Positions 26,485 through 35,426 of a DNA stretch of 64,000 bases are shown in pieces; within the stretch, counting starts at the first letter, position 1; each line of letters opens with the position of its first letter. Under the pieces are notes generated by a model. That model was given only the letters and a program-made list of their open reading frames with translations. It searched no databases and was not told the origin of the DNA. The DNA is from Pelagibius sp050043265. GTDB taxonomy: Bacteria > Pseudomonadota > Alphaproteobacteria > Kiloniellales > Kiloniellaceae. The translations under genes were made by a program, and so were the position numbers. The DNA is taken from positions 1 to 64,000 of the forward strand of contig JBHJIR010000002.1 of the NCBI GenBank assembly GCA_050043265.1, written 5' to 3'.

Positions 26485-27518
26485 TTCTCGCTTTCTGCGA
26501 TCATCGCCTGGAGACGCTCGGCGTTCAGCCAGTCCTCATTTTTGTTGCTGGCGAAGCGGAAGCCCGCGGGAACCGGCTTGGCGCCGGAATTGGGGAAGGT
26601 CTTGTGCATGCGTTCCCAGAACTCCGGCAGGATCATGTAGCGGTCTGCCAGCTCGTAGGTGCTGCGGGCGTCGTCCTCGGTGATCAGGGTCTCGTGGATC
26701 TTCTCGCCGGCGCGGATGCCGACGATACGCTGGGGCATGTCGGGCGCCATGTAGCTGGCGAGTTCGGTGATCTTCATGCTGGGGATCTTCGGCACGAAGA
26801 TCTCGCCGCCCTTCATCTGGCCGAGGCAGGACAGTACGAAGTCGACACCCTGCTGCAGGGTGATCCAGAAACGGGTCATTTCCGCATCGGTGATCGGCAG
26901 GCTGTCGCTGCCTTCCGCAATCAGCCTGCGGAAGAAGGGGATCACGCTGCCGCGCGAACCGAGCACGTTGCCGTAACGCACCGCGGAGAAGCGGGTCCCG
27001 ATCGAGCCGCTGAGGTTGTTGGCGGCAACGAAGATCTTGTCGGAAGCCAGCTTGCTGGCGCCGTAGAGGTTGACCGGGCTGGCCGCCTTGTCGGTGGAGA
27101 GGGCAATGACCCGCTTCACACCGCAGGCCAGCGAGGCGCGCACCACGTTCTCGGCGCCGATAACGTTGGTCTGGATGCATTCGAAAGGGTTGTATTCGGC
27201 GGCGGGCACCTGCTTCAGCGCCGCGGCGTGAACCACCACGTCGACCTCGCGCAGGGCGAGCTGCAGGCGGCTGGCATCGCGCACGTCGCCGATGAAATAG
27301 CGCATGGCCGGGTATTCTTCGACCGAGAGGCTCTGCCCCATCTCGTACTGCTTCAGCTCGTCGCGGGAAAAGACGATAACCCGCCGTGGCTTGTAGCGTT
27401 GCAGCACGGTGCGCACGAAGCGCTTACCGAATGAGCCGGTTCCGCCGGTCACCAGGACGGACTTGCCGTCGAGGTTGAAGCAGTCGCCGTTCGAGAATTT
27501 GTGTTCTTCCGAGGTCAT
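26481..27518 (-). CDS. pseB: UDP-N-acetylglucosamine 4,6-dehydratase (inverting) PseB
   Basis: A 345-residue extended SDR enzyme, first step of pseudaminic acid synthesis. The NADP-binding loop is SVLVTGGTGSFGKRFV; the catalytic TDK and Y-x3-K are in ALSTDKAASPVNLYGASK; RFSAVRYGNVLGSRGSVIPF and IRAGEKIHETLI are PseB-specific. It is the first gene of the leftward operon. The 650 bp upstream are AT-richer near the start and must carry the promoter. Length and motifs are normal. Confidence 0.96.
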   Translation of the reverse strand: MTSEEHKFSNGDCFNLDGKSVLVTGGTGSFGKRFVRTVLQRYKPRRVIVFSRDELKQYEMGQSLSVEEYPAMRYFIGDVRDASRLQLALREVDVVVHAAALKQVPAAEYNPFECIQTNVIGAENVVRASLACGVKRVIALSTDKAASPVNLYGASKLASDKIFVAANNLSGSIGTRFSAVRYGNVLGSRGSVIPFFRRLIAEGSDSLPITDAEMTRFWITLQQGVDFVLSCLGQMKGGEIFVPKIPSMKITELASYMAPDMPQRIVGIRAGEKIHETLITEDDARSTYELADRYMILPEFWERMHKTFPNSGAKPVPAGFRFASNKNEDWLNAERLQAMIAESEK

Positions 27519-28168
27519 AACACCATCGGTTATGCGCCTGAATCCTTAAAAATTAGTATGAATTGAAAATTAATTGGCGCTGCGGGGGAGGCCGGATCCC
27601 AGGAAAACCGGGCCTTTCGGCGATCGGTGTATTTCTAAAGATAAGGTTCCGGGGGCCGCCTGGCCGGTCAGGCACTCAACCACCACCGACTCGGGCGGGG
27701 GGCCCGACGCGCCCCTTGCGGCCCAGTCGGGCGGGCCGCTGAAGTGCTCGGCCGCGGTCCGCCGTCCGCCTGACAGAGGGGCGACGGTAACCGCCGGTGG
27801 CCTGCCCGGCGCTTGTCCGGCCCTGGGGGCATGCCGCCGCACTGTGTTCACGAAATGAACAATTCTATGAATAAACAAGCCAGGTCATTAAGTTGCCGGG
27901 TATTCGGTAATCAGATATGGCTCTCGCTGCTGCCGGGGCCGGGACTTTTCGGGATGTTGCCGCCGTGCTCTTGCCCGGCCGGCGCGATGCCCTATAAAGG
28001 GCTGCGTGGTCGGCTGCTGAGGGTCGGCGGGGTACTTTGCTCGACCTGCGCAGCCTGTGGGCGCAGACCGCGTTGCCCGTGGGCCAAGCAACGCTACTCG
28101 ATTTGAGGGGAATCCAAGGTGCATATCGCGAGTAAGGGATTGAGCCGCCGCAGCCGGGCAGGTGGACG
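27519..28168. other. 650-bp divergent intergenic region with no convincing gene
   Basis: The region separates the pse operon and the UDP-glucuronate epimerase gene and should hold both promoters. A short AT-rich patch lies at 27540-27575 in front of pseB. A 6-bp inverted repeat TGTTCA-cgaaa-TGAACA is at 27845-27861 and is a possible operator. The open frames seen on either strand (for example 27570-27878 minus) are Pro/Gly/Arg-rich low-complexity and I do not accept them as genes. Confidence 0.6.
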
Positions 28169-29149
28169 ATGAGTGTTCTGGTGACCGGCGTTGCCGGGTT
28201 TATCGGTTCGCAGGTTGCCGCGCGGCTGATCGAGCGCGGCATCGCCGTGGTGGGCATCGACAACCTGAACGACTACTACGACCCGGCGCTGAAGCAGGCC
28301 CGGCTCGACGGGTTGACCGGCCACAACGGTTTCTCCTTCCGCCGACTGGACATACAGGACCGCGAGGCGATCCTGGCGCTGGCCGGCGAGTTCCCGGAGG
28401 TGACGGAGATCGTCCACCTGGCGGCCCAGGCCGGCGTGCGCTATTCGTTGGAGAACCCCTTCGCCTACATCGAAAGCAACGTGATGGGGCATCTCTGCAT
28501 GATGGAGCTGGCGCGCCGCCTGCCGAAGCTGCGCCACTTTGTCTACGCCTCGTCCTCGTCGGTCTATGGCGGCAACAAGGAACTGCCGTTCTCCGTCGAC
28601 CAGCGGGTCGACAAGCCGGCCTCGCTCTACGCCGCTACCAAGCGCGCCGACGAGCTGATGACCTATTGCTACGCCCATCTCTACGACCTGCCGAGCACCG
28701 GACTGCGCTTTTTCACGGTTTACGGTCCCTGGGGGCGGCCGGACATGTCGGCCTATATCTTCACCAAGGCGATCTTTGAAGACCGGCCGATCCGTATCTT
28801 CAATCACGGCGACATGCGGCGTGACTTCACCTACATCGACGATATCGTTGCCGGGGTCCTGGCGGTGATCGACCGGCCGCCGCAGCGCGATGGCGAAACG
28901 CCGCCGGCCCGTGTCTACAATCTCGGCAACCACCGCTCCGAGCCGCTGTTGCGCTTCATCGAACTGATCGAGGAGGCCTGCGGCAAGCCGGCGATCCGCG
29001 AATTCGACGAGATGCAGCCGGGCGACGTGCAGGAGACCTATGCCGACATCGAGCCGGCGCGCCGCGACCTGGGCTTCGAGCCGAAAACCTCCATCGACGA
29101 GGGCCTTCCGCGCTTCGTGGAATGGTACCGCCGCTATCATGGGGTCTGA
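28169..29149 (+). CDS. UDP-glucuronate 4-epimerase-like NAD-dependent epimerase
   Basis: A 326-residue extended SDR protein. Rossmann motif VLVTGVAGFIGSQVAARL; the run DNLNDYYDPALKQARL and HLAAQAGVRYSLENP are typical of UDP-glucuronate 4-epimerases, which make UDP-galacturonic acid. The catalytic set is SSSSVYGGN and YAATKRADE. Later conserved parts are GLRFFTVYGPWGRPDM and DFTYIDDIV. It stands alone and divergent from the pse operon; its product would feed surface polysaccharide or LPS core. Confidence 0.92.
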   Translation: MSVLVTGVAGFIGSQVAARLIERGIAVVGIDNLNDYYDPALKQARLDGLTGHNGFSFRRLDIQDREAILALAGEFPEVTEIVHLAAQAGVRYSLENPFAYIESNVMGHLCMMELARRLPKLRHFVYASSSSVYGGNKELPFSVDQRVDKPASLYAATKRADELMTYCYAHLYDLPSTGLRFFTVYGPWGRPDMSAYIFTKAIFEDRPIRIFNHGDMRRDFTYIDDIVAGVLAVIDRPPQRDGETPPARVYNLGNHRSEPLLRFIELIEEACGKPAIREFDEMQPGDVQETYADIEPARRDLGFEPKTSIDEGLPRFVEWYRRYHGV

Positions 29150-29231
29150 AGCGGGCACATTCTGAACGGGACATTTAGGCCCGCCCGGCGCTTCGCCTCA
29201 TTCCGGGGCGTCCCGCCGTGACTGTTTTCAA

Positions 29232-29249
29232 TTTTTTAACATTAAAAAA
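29232..29249. repeat. AT-only palindrome TTTTTTAA-CA-TTAAAAAA in AT-rich island
   Basis: A perfect 8-bp inverted repeat with a 2-base centre, inside an AT-rich stretch (about 29220-29295) unlike the surrounding GC-rich DNA. It is 194 bp upstream of cysD. It could be a regulator or nucleoid-protein site; too AT-rich for a stable terminator stem. Confidence 0.55.
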
Positions 29250-29442
29250 GTGTACAAGAAAAATAATTTGCATTTCTTATGAGTGAAATATCTTATGGGC
29301 AGGCTTGGACGCCGGTTGCGGGCCGCTTTGGCCGCCGGGAAGGCTTGACCTGTCACAGCTATGTCCCTTGATTAGGGTCAGGAATGGCTTTAGTTCATTT
29401 CGCACTTGCAGCATTTCCCTAAGGTTGAGGATCGGCGCCGTT

Positions 29443-30237
29443 ATGGACCGTTTGGACGCACTCGAAGCGCAATCCGTCTACATCCTGCGCGAGGCCTATG
29501 CGCGCATTGAGCCGATGGCCATGCTTTGGTCGCTCGGCAAGGATTCCAACGTAATGATCTGGCTGGCGCGCAAGGCCTTCCTGGGTCATGTGCCCTTTCC
29601 CGTGATGCACGTGGATACCGGCAAGAAATTCAAAGAGATGTACGAGTTCCGCGACCGCTATGCGGATGAATGGAAGCTCGATTTCAAGCGCGAGGTCTGC
29701 CCGCCGCTGGAGGAGATCGATCCCTCGCTGCCGCCGGCGGCGCGCTCGGCCGCGCGCAAGACCGAGGGGTTGCGCCAGGCCATCGCCAAGCATGAGTTGA
29801 AGGCGGTCATCGCCGGCATTCGCCGCGACGAGCAGGCGACCCGCGCCAAGGAACGCGTGTTCAGCCCGCGCGGCGAGACCGGCGCCTGGGATTTCCGTGA
29901 CCAGCCGCCGGAGTTCTGGGACCAGTACAAGACCGATTTCCCGCCGGGCACCCATATCCGCATCCATCCGCTGCTGCAGTGGACGGAGCTCGACATCTGG
30001 CTTTACACCCGGCGCGAGGGCATTCCCATTGTGCCACTGTATCTGTCCAAGGACGGCAAGCGCTACCGCTCGCTCGGCGACGCGGACATTACTTCTCCGG
30101 TGGAGTCCGACGCGGCGACGATCGACGAGATCATCGCAGCGCTGGGCAGCACCAACACCTCGGAGCGCGCCGGACGCGCGATGGACCACGAGCACGAGGA
30201 CGCCTTTGAGCGTCTGCGCGCTACGGGTTACATGTAA
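29443..30237 (+). CDS. cysD: Sulfate adenylyltransferase subunit 2 CysD
   Basis: A 264-residue ATP-pyrophosphatase of the CysD/PAPS-reductase superfamily. The PP-loop is WSLGKDSNVMIWLARKAF, then FPVMHVDTGKKFKEMYEFRD, IAGIRRDEQATRAKERVFSP and HIRIHPLLQWTELDIWLY. With CysN it makes adenosine 5'-phosphosulfate. It is shorter than the usual 300-residue CysD. The ATG at 29443 matches the conserved start (LDALEAQSVYILREAYA). The cysN-cysC fusion follows after 17 bp. No cysH, cysI or cysJ is nearby. Confidence 0.93.
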   Translation: MDRLDALEAQSVYILREAYARIEPMAMLWSLGKDSNVMIWLARKAFLGHVPFPVMHVDTGKKFKEMYEFRDRYADEWKLDFKREVCPPLEEIDPSLPPAARSAARKTEGLRQAIAKHELKAVIAGIRRDEQATRAKERVFSPRGETGAWDFRDQPPEFWDQYKTDFPPGTHIRIHPLLQWTELDIWLYTRREGIPIVPLYLSKDGKRYRSLGDADITSPVESDAATIDEIIAALGSTNTSERAGRAMDHEHEDAFERLRATGYM

Positions 30238-30254
30238 GGAAAGGCGGTGCGACA

Positions 30255-32201
30255 ATGAAAGACGACGGCACCACGACCCTGACTGCGGACCAGTTGAAAG
30301 GCGATGCCTTGGCAGACGCTGAAATCGGAGACGCCCGCTCGCTGCATCGCATTGTGATCGTCGGCCATGTCGATCATGGCAAGTCGACGCTGATCGGGCG
30401 GCTGCTGTACGACACCGACTCCCTGCCGCCGGGAAAGGTGGAGGAACTGGAGGCGGTTTCCGCGCGCCGCGGCATGGCGATCGAATGGTCCTTCGTGCTC
30501 GACGCCTTCCAGGCCGAGCGTGACCAGGCGGTCACCATCGACACCACGCAGATCTGGTTCAAGACCGCGTTGCGCGATTACGTGATCATCGACGCACCGG
30601 GCCACCGCGAATTCCTCAAGAACATGGTCAGCGGCGCGGCCAGCGCCGATGCCGCCGTGGTGGTGATCGACGCCGCCGAAGGCGTGCGCGAGCAGTCGCG
30701 CCGCCATGCCTACCTGCTGCACCTGCTGGGGATCCGGCAGGTCGCGGTCGTGGTCAACAAGATGGACCTGGTCGGCTACGACGAGGCGCGTTTCAAGGAG
30801 GTCTCCAAGGAGATCACCGAGTATCTCGCGTCCATCGGCGCGACGCCTATGTTCATCGTGCCGATTTCGGCGCGTGACGGCGACAACATGGCCAAGCGCT
30901 CCCATCGCACGCCGTGGTACGACGGCCCGACGGTCCTCTCGGCCCTCGACAGCTTCCACGGCCATCCCGGCGTCGGTGCCCAGCCGCTGCGCCTGCCGAT
31001 CCAGGATGTCTACAAGTTCGATGCCCGCCGCATCCTGGCCGGGCGCATCGAAAGCGGCAGCCTCGCGGTCGGCGATACCCTGCTGTTCTCGCCGTCCAAC
31101 AAGACCGCGCGGGTGCGCTCTCTCGAGGCCTGGCCGGACGACTGCAGGCCCGAAAGCGCCGGTGCCGGCGCAGCCGTTGGCATCACCCTGGACGAGCAGA
31201 TTTTCGTCGAGCGCGGCGAGATCGCCAGCCACGTGGAGAACCCGCCGAAGCTCAGCACGGTTTTTCACGCCCGGCTGTTCTGGCTCGGCCACAAGCCGCT
31301 GAGTGTCGGCAGCCGCTACAAGCTGAAACTGCTGACCCAGGAAACTGAGGTCACGGTGCAGTCGATCGAGCGCATCGTCGACACCCAGACCCTGGAACAC
31401 GCCTCCGGCGATACGGTGGAGCGCAACGCGGTGGCCGAGGTCACCCTGCGCAGCCGCCAGGTGCTCGGCCTCGACGACTACGGCGACCTGCCCAAGACCG
31501 GCCGCTTCGTCCTGATAGAGGACTACGACACCGTCGGCGGCGGCGTCATCTCCATGGAAGGCCTGCCCGACCAGCGTCAGGCCGTAGAGGTGAAGTCGAC
31601 CAACGTCATCTCGGTGGACCACCTCAAGAAAACCGATACGCTCGCCGCGCGCAACGGCCACCGCGGCGGCGTGCTGTGGTTCACCGGCCTGTCCGGTGCC
31701 GGCAAGTCGACCCTGGCTATGGAGGTCGAACAGCGCCTCTTCGCCAAGGGCTATCATGTCTATGTGCTGGACGGCGACAACGTGCGCCGCGGCCTCAACG
31801 CCAACCTCGGCTTCTCGCCGGAGGACCGCACGGAGAACATCCGCCGGGTCGGCGAGGCGGCGGCGCTCTTCGCCGATTCCGGCATCATCTGCATCACCGC
31901 CTTCATCTCGCCGTACCGGGTCGACCGTGCCCGGGCCCGTGCCTCGGCGCCGGGCCGTTTCCACGAGATCTACATCAAGGCGGACGTCGAGACCTGTGAA
32001 CAGCGTGACCCCAAGGGCCTCTATAAGAAGGCCCGGTCCGGCGAGATCGCCCAGTTCACCGGCGTCTCGGCGCCCTACGAGCCGCCGGTGGCGCCGGATC
32101 TGGTGGTCGACACGGCCAGCGAGAACGTCGCCGACTCGGTTGAGCGCATCGTCCGCTACATCGAGAAGTCCTTTACCCTGCAAAAGGGCGAAGAGGCCTG
32201 A
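30255..32201 (+). CDS. cysNC: Bifunctional sulfate adenylyltransferase subunit 1 / APS kinase CysN-CysC
   Basis: A 648-residue fusion. Residues about 35-250 are the EF-Tu-like GTPase with VGHVDHGKSTLIGRLLYDTD, DAPGHREFLKNMVSGA and VVNKMDLVGYDE; beta-barrel domains follow to about 450. Residues 470-640 are APS kinase: Walker A FTGLSGAGKSTLAMEVE, LDGDNVRRGLNANLGFSPED and ISPYRVDRARARA. The protein drives APS synthesis by GTP hydrolysis and then phosphorylates APS to PAPS. Length is normal for such fusions. PAPS can serve sulfate assimilation or sulfotransferases. Confidence 0.96.
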   Translation: MKDDGTTTLTADQLKGDALADAEIGDARSLHRIVIVGHVDHGKSTLIGRLLYDTDSLPPGKVEELEAVSARRGMAIEWSFVLDAFQAERDQAVTIDTTQIWFKTALRDYVIIDAPGHREFLKNMVSGAASADAAVVVIDAAEGVREQSRRHAYLLHLLGIRQVAVVVNKMDLVGYDEARFKEVSKEITEYLASIGATPMFIVPISARDGDNMAKRSHRTPWYDGPTVLSALDSFHGHPGVGAQPLRLPIQDVYKFDARRILAGRIESGSLAVGDTLLFSPSNKTARVRSLEAWPDDCRPESAGAGAAVGITLDEQIFVERGEIASHVENPPKLSTVFHARLFWLGHKPLSVGSRYKLKLLTQETEVTVQSIERIVDTQTLEHASGDTVERNAVAEVTLRSRQVLGLDDYGDLPKTGRFVLIEDYDTVGGGVISMEGLPDQRQAVEVKSTNVISVDHLKKTDTLAARNGHRGGVLWFTGLSGAGKSTLAMEVEQRLFAKGYHVYVLDGDNVRRGLNANLGFSPEDRTENIRRVGEAAALFADSGIICITAFISPYRVDRARARASAPGRFHEIYIKADVETCEQRDPKGLYKKARSGEIAQFTGVSAPYEPPVAPDLVVDTASENVADSVERIVRYIEKSFTLQKGEEA

Positions 32202-32262
32202 CAGAGAGCGCCGTTTTCGACCGGGAGAGCCCAGCCTGCCGCGCCCGGTAGGAGAATACCGC

Positions 32263-33084
32263 TTAGCTGGTGGCCGCGGCTTGGCGTTCCTCGGCCTCGC
32301 GCCGCATTTCCTGGCGTCGGGTGATCAGCGAGGCGGCCAGCACGCCGGTCGCCACAAGGCCGACCAAGATGGTGCAGACCGCGTTGATCTCCGGCGTCAC
32401 GCCCAGGCGCACTTGACTGTAGATCCTCATTGGTAAGGTGGTCGAGGCCGGGCCACTGGTGAAGCTGGCGATCACCAGATCGTCGAGCGACAGGGTGAAC
32501 GACAGCAGCCAACCGGCGACCACCGCCGGGGCGATGATCGGCAGGGTGATCTGGAAAAAGGTGCGGGCCGGCGGGCAGCCGAGGTCCATGGCCGCTTCCT
32601 CGATGGAACGGTCGAAGCTGACCAGGCGAGACTGCACCACCACCGCCACGTAGCACATGGAGAAGGTGATGTGCGCAATGGTGATGGTAACAAAGCCTCG
32701 ATCCAGCGCGACGGCCACGAACATCAGCAGCAGTGACAGGCCGGTGATGACGTCGGGCATCACGAGTGGTGCGTAGATCATGCCGGAGAACAGCGTGCGC
32801 CCGTGGAAGGTCCCGAAGCGTGACATAACCAGGCCGGCGAGGGTGCCCAGCACGGTGGCAAAGCAGGACGAGGTGAAAGCCACTTTCAGAGTCATCCAGC
32901 CGGCACTGAGCAGGCTCTCGTTCTGCAGCATCTCGCCGTACCACTTGGTGGAGAAACCGGCCCATACGGTGACCAGCCGCGATTCGTTGAAGCTGTAAAC
33001 AATCAGCAGTGCGATCGGCAGGTAGAGAAACAGGAAGCCCAGGAACAGCGACCCGATATTGAACCACGTCAGTCCTTGCCGCAT
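32263..33084 (-). CDS. potI: Putrescine ABC transporter permease PotI
   Basis: A 273-residue membrane protein with about six helices; the first is LFLGFLFLYLPIALLIVYSF followed by VTVWAGFSTKWYGEML, the typical PotI/PotC start. The EAA loop region is EEAAMDLGCPPARTFFQITL, and FTLSLDDLVIASFTSGPA is conserved in this family. It is the last gene of the leftward potFGHI operon, 4 bp after potH. Confidence 0.94.
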   Translation of the reverse strand: MRQGLTWFNIGSLFLGFLFLYLPIALLIVYSFNESRLVTVWAGFSTKWYGEMLQNESLLSAGWMTLKVAFTSSCFATVLGTLAGLVMSRFGTFHGRTLFSGMIYAPLVMPDVITGLSLLLMFVAVALDRGFVTITIAHITFSMCYVAVVVQSRLVSFDRSIEEAAMDLGCPPARTFFQITLPIIAPAVVAGWLLSFTLSLDDLVIASFTSGPASTTLPMRIYSQVRLGVTPEINAVCTILVGLVATGVLAASLITRRQEMRREAEERQAAATS

Positions 33085-33088
33085 GACC

Positions 33089-34120
33089 TTAAGCCTCCGC
33101 CCGTGCGTTGCGTTCCTGTATGCGCTGGAACAGCACGATCGGGATGCCCAGCACCAGCAGCAGCAGGACGGCGACGGCGGAGGACAGCGGCCAGTCGCGA
33201 TTGTAGAAGAACTCGCTCCACAAGGTCTTGCCGATCATCAGGGTTTCCGAGCCGCCCAGCAGGTCGGGGATGACGAACTCGCCAACCGCCGGAATGAACA
33301 CCAGGAAGCAGCCCGCGATGATGCCGGACAGCGACAGCGGTATGGTAATCACCCAGAACGCCTTGATCGGCCGGCAGCCGAGGTCCGCCGCGGCCTCCAG
33401 CAGGTTGAGGTCCATTTTCTCCAGGTTGGCGTAAAGCGGCAGCACCATAAAGGGCAGGTAGGAATAGACGATGCCGATGTAGACCGCTGTATCGGTGTTG
33501 AGAATGGTCAGCGGCTCACTTATTACGCCCAAGTTTATCAGTGCGAGGTTGAGCAGGCCTTCCTTCTTCAAAATGCCGATCCAGGCATAGACGCGGATTA
33601 GGAACGACGTCCAGAACGGCAGGATCACCAGCATCAGCAGCGCAAAGCGCCAGCGCCGCGGCGACCGCACCATGCCGTAGGCAATGGGATAACCCACCGA
33701 TAGTGTGATCAGCGTCGCGATCGAGGCGATCTTCAGCGAACTGAGATAGGAATTGATATAGAGGGGGTCATCAAACAGAAAGGTATAGTTATCCAGCGTT
33801 GCGTGAAACGCGATCCAGCCGTTTTCCGCGAAGGTGATCAGCGCCGTATAGGGAGGAATTGCCACCACAGTTTCGGCAAAGCTGATCTTCAGAACGATCA
33901 GGAAGGGGGTGAGAAAAAAAGCGAGGAGCCAGACGTAGGGGATTGCGATCACCGCGCTGCGGCCGGAAAACCCCAGGCGCTTCAGCACGTCGCCGGTCAG
34001 CCGGTAGGGCGGAAACAACATCAGCCGGGCGTGCAGCCCGGCCAGGGCCCCGGCGTTTGCCGTGTCGCCGCTGACCAGGGCGACCTTGTCGGCGGGATCG
34101 GAATGCGGCGGAGTGGCCAT
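33089..34120 (-). CDS. potH: Putrescine ABC transporter permease PotH
   Basis: A 343-residue permease. The N-terminal 60 residues are cytoplasmic; helices start at VIAIPYVWLLAFFLTPFLIVLKISFAE. The EAA loop is EAAADLGCRPIKAFWVITIP and the end is PLSSAVAVLLLLVLGIPIVL. It pairs with PotI to form the membrane channel. It is 10 bp downstream of potG. Motifs and length match PotH. Confidence 0.94.
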   Translation of the reverse strand: MATPPHSDPADKVALVSGDTANAGALAGLHARLMLFPPYRLTGDVLKRLGFSGRSAVIAIPYVWLLAFFLTPFLIVLKISFAETVVAIPPYTALITFAENGWIAFHATLDNYTFLFDDPLYINSYLSSLKIASIATLITLSVGYPIAYGMVRSPRRWRFALLMLVILPFWTSFLIRVYAWIGILKKEGLLNLALINLGVISEPLTILNTDTAVYIGIVYSYLPFMVLPLYANLEKMDLNLLEAAADLGCRPIKAFWVITIPLSLSGIIAGCFLVFIPAVGEFVIPDLLGGSETLMIGKTLWSEFFYNRDWPLSSAVAVLLLLVLGIPIVLFQRIQERNARAEA

Positions 34121-34130
34121 GCCGGTGTCC

Positions 34131-35309
34131 TCAGCTCTGCAGGACGACGGCGGCGTTGGGCGTCCAGGTCAGATAGACCCGTTCTTCCCAGGTAATCGGC
34201 CGCTCGATCAGGCGCGCCATGTTGGCCTGGGTGACGGTCGCCATTTTGCCGCTGTCCAGCTTCACGTGATAGATCGACAGGTTGCCGAGGTAGCCGATGT
34301 CCCAGACCTCGCCGGCAATGCAGTTGCGCGTCCCGGGCGGCGGCGCCTCCTTGGAGATCATCATCTTTTCGGGCCGCAACGCGACCCAGACCTGACGGCC
34401 TTCTGGCTCGTCGCCGCTGGGTCCAGTCTCGATGACGCAGCCGGCGTCGGCGCTCTGCACCAGCATGTGGTCGCCCTCGCGTCCGCTGACGCGGCCTTCC
34501 AGGATGTTCACCTCGCCGATGAAGTCGGCGACATAGCGCGAGTTGGGGAATTCGTACAGCTCGCCCGGGGTCGAGACTTGGGCGATGCGGCCGTGGTCCA
34601 TCACCGCGATGCGGCTGGACACGGTCATCGCCGCTTCCTGGTCGGGGGTCACGATCACGAAGGTGATGCCGGTCTCTTCCTGGATGTTCATCAGCTCGAA
34701 CTGGGTCTGGGTGCGCAGGTTCTTGTCCAGCGCGCCCAGCGGCTCGTCGAGCAGCAGCATCTTCGGCTTCTTCACCAGGCTGCGGGCCAGGGCGACGCGC
34801 TGGCGCTGGCCGCCGGAGAGCTGATGTGGCTTGCGCCTGGCGAAGGAGCCGAGCTGCACCATCTCGATGACCTCGGCAACGCGGCGGTCGATCTCCTCCT
34901 TCGGCACGCCGTCCTGCTTCAGGCCGAAGGCGATGTTCTTTTCCACGTTCATGTGCGGGAACAGGGCATAGGACTGGAACATCATGTTGACCGGCCGCTG
35001 ATAGGGCGGCACGCCCGACATGTCCTCGCCCTCCAGCAGGATCTTTCCCTCGGACGGAGTCTCGAATCCGGCCAGCATGCGCAGCAGGGTCGTCTTGCCG
35101 CAGCCCGAGGGGCCGAGCAGCGAGAAGAACTCGCGCTTGTAGATGTCGAGGGACACATTATCGACGGCGACGAAATCGCCGAAGCGCTTGGTGACACCGA
35201 CGATCTGCACGTGGGGCTTTTCGTTGGGGTCGTTCCACGGGGCCCAGCGTTGCCGTGCGGCTGAACTGCCGCTGCGTGCCGCGTTTGCGGCGGTTCCTAC
35301 GTCACTCAT
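34131..35309 (-). CDS. potG: Putrescine ABC transporter ATP-binding protein PotG
   Basis: A 392-residue ABC ATPase: Walker A GPSGCGKTTLLRMLAG, Q-loop MMFQSYALFPHMNVEKN, signature LSGGQRQRVALARSL, Walker B MLLLDEPLGALDKNLR. The C-terminal third is a TOBE regulatory domain (RPEKMMISKEAPP). In the switch region FVIVTPDQEEAM, Pro stands where nearly all ABC ATPases have His (VTHDQEEA); see the findings. The first 30 residues are Ser/Ala-rich. Confidence 0.93.
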   Translation of the reverse strand: MSDVGTAANAARSGSSAARQRWAPWNDPNEKPHVQIVGVTKRFGDFVAVDNVSLDIYKREFFSLLGPSGCGKTTLLRMLAGFETPSEGKILLEGEDMSGVPPYQRPVNMMFQSYALFPHMNVEKNIAFGLKQDGVPKEEIDRRVAEVIEMVQLGSFARRKPHQLSGGQRQRVALARSLVKKPKMLLLDEPLGALDKNLRTQTQFELMNIQEETGITFVIVTPDQEAAMTVSSRIAVMDHGRIAQVSTPGELYEFPNSRYVADFIGEVNILEGRVSGREGDHMLVQSADAGCVIETGPSGDEPEGRQVWVALRPEKMMISKEAPPPGTRNCIAGEVWDIGYLGNLSIYHVKLDSGKMATVTQANMARLIERPITWEERVYLTWTPNAAVVLQS

Positions 35310-35387
35310 CCGATCATCCCCCGCCGCTCATCGCCCCGCTTGCACAGCTCCAATCGGTAGCCTGCAAGATGCTCCCAAAAGCAATCG

Positions 35388-35416
35388 GCCCCGCTCCCTT
35401 GCCAGGGGCGGGGCCG
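35388..35416 (-). promoter_or_regulatory. Stable GC hairpin between potF and potG
   Basis: An 8-bp perfect stem GGCCCCGC/GCGGGGCC (35388-35395 with 35409-35416), extended by CCC/GGG, lies just after the potF stop on the minus strand. No long U-run follows, so it is more likely a partial terminator or mRNA stabiliser that gives more binding protein than transporter. Confidence 0.7.
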
Positions 35417-35426
35417 TTGGCCGAAC

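Noticed and set aside
27570..27878. Possible 102-residue gene on the minus strand in the pse/epimerase gap
   Set aside because: Low-complexity Pro/Gly/Arg composition, no ribosome site, no family resemblance.
30228..32183. A 651-codon open frame antisense to the cysN-cysC fusion
   Set aside because: Composition is that of a GC-rich shadow frame (Asp/Arg/Gly/His-rich without motifs), while the plus-strand frame has complete GTPase and APS kinase motifs.
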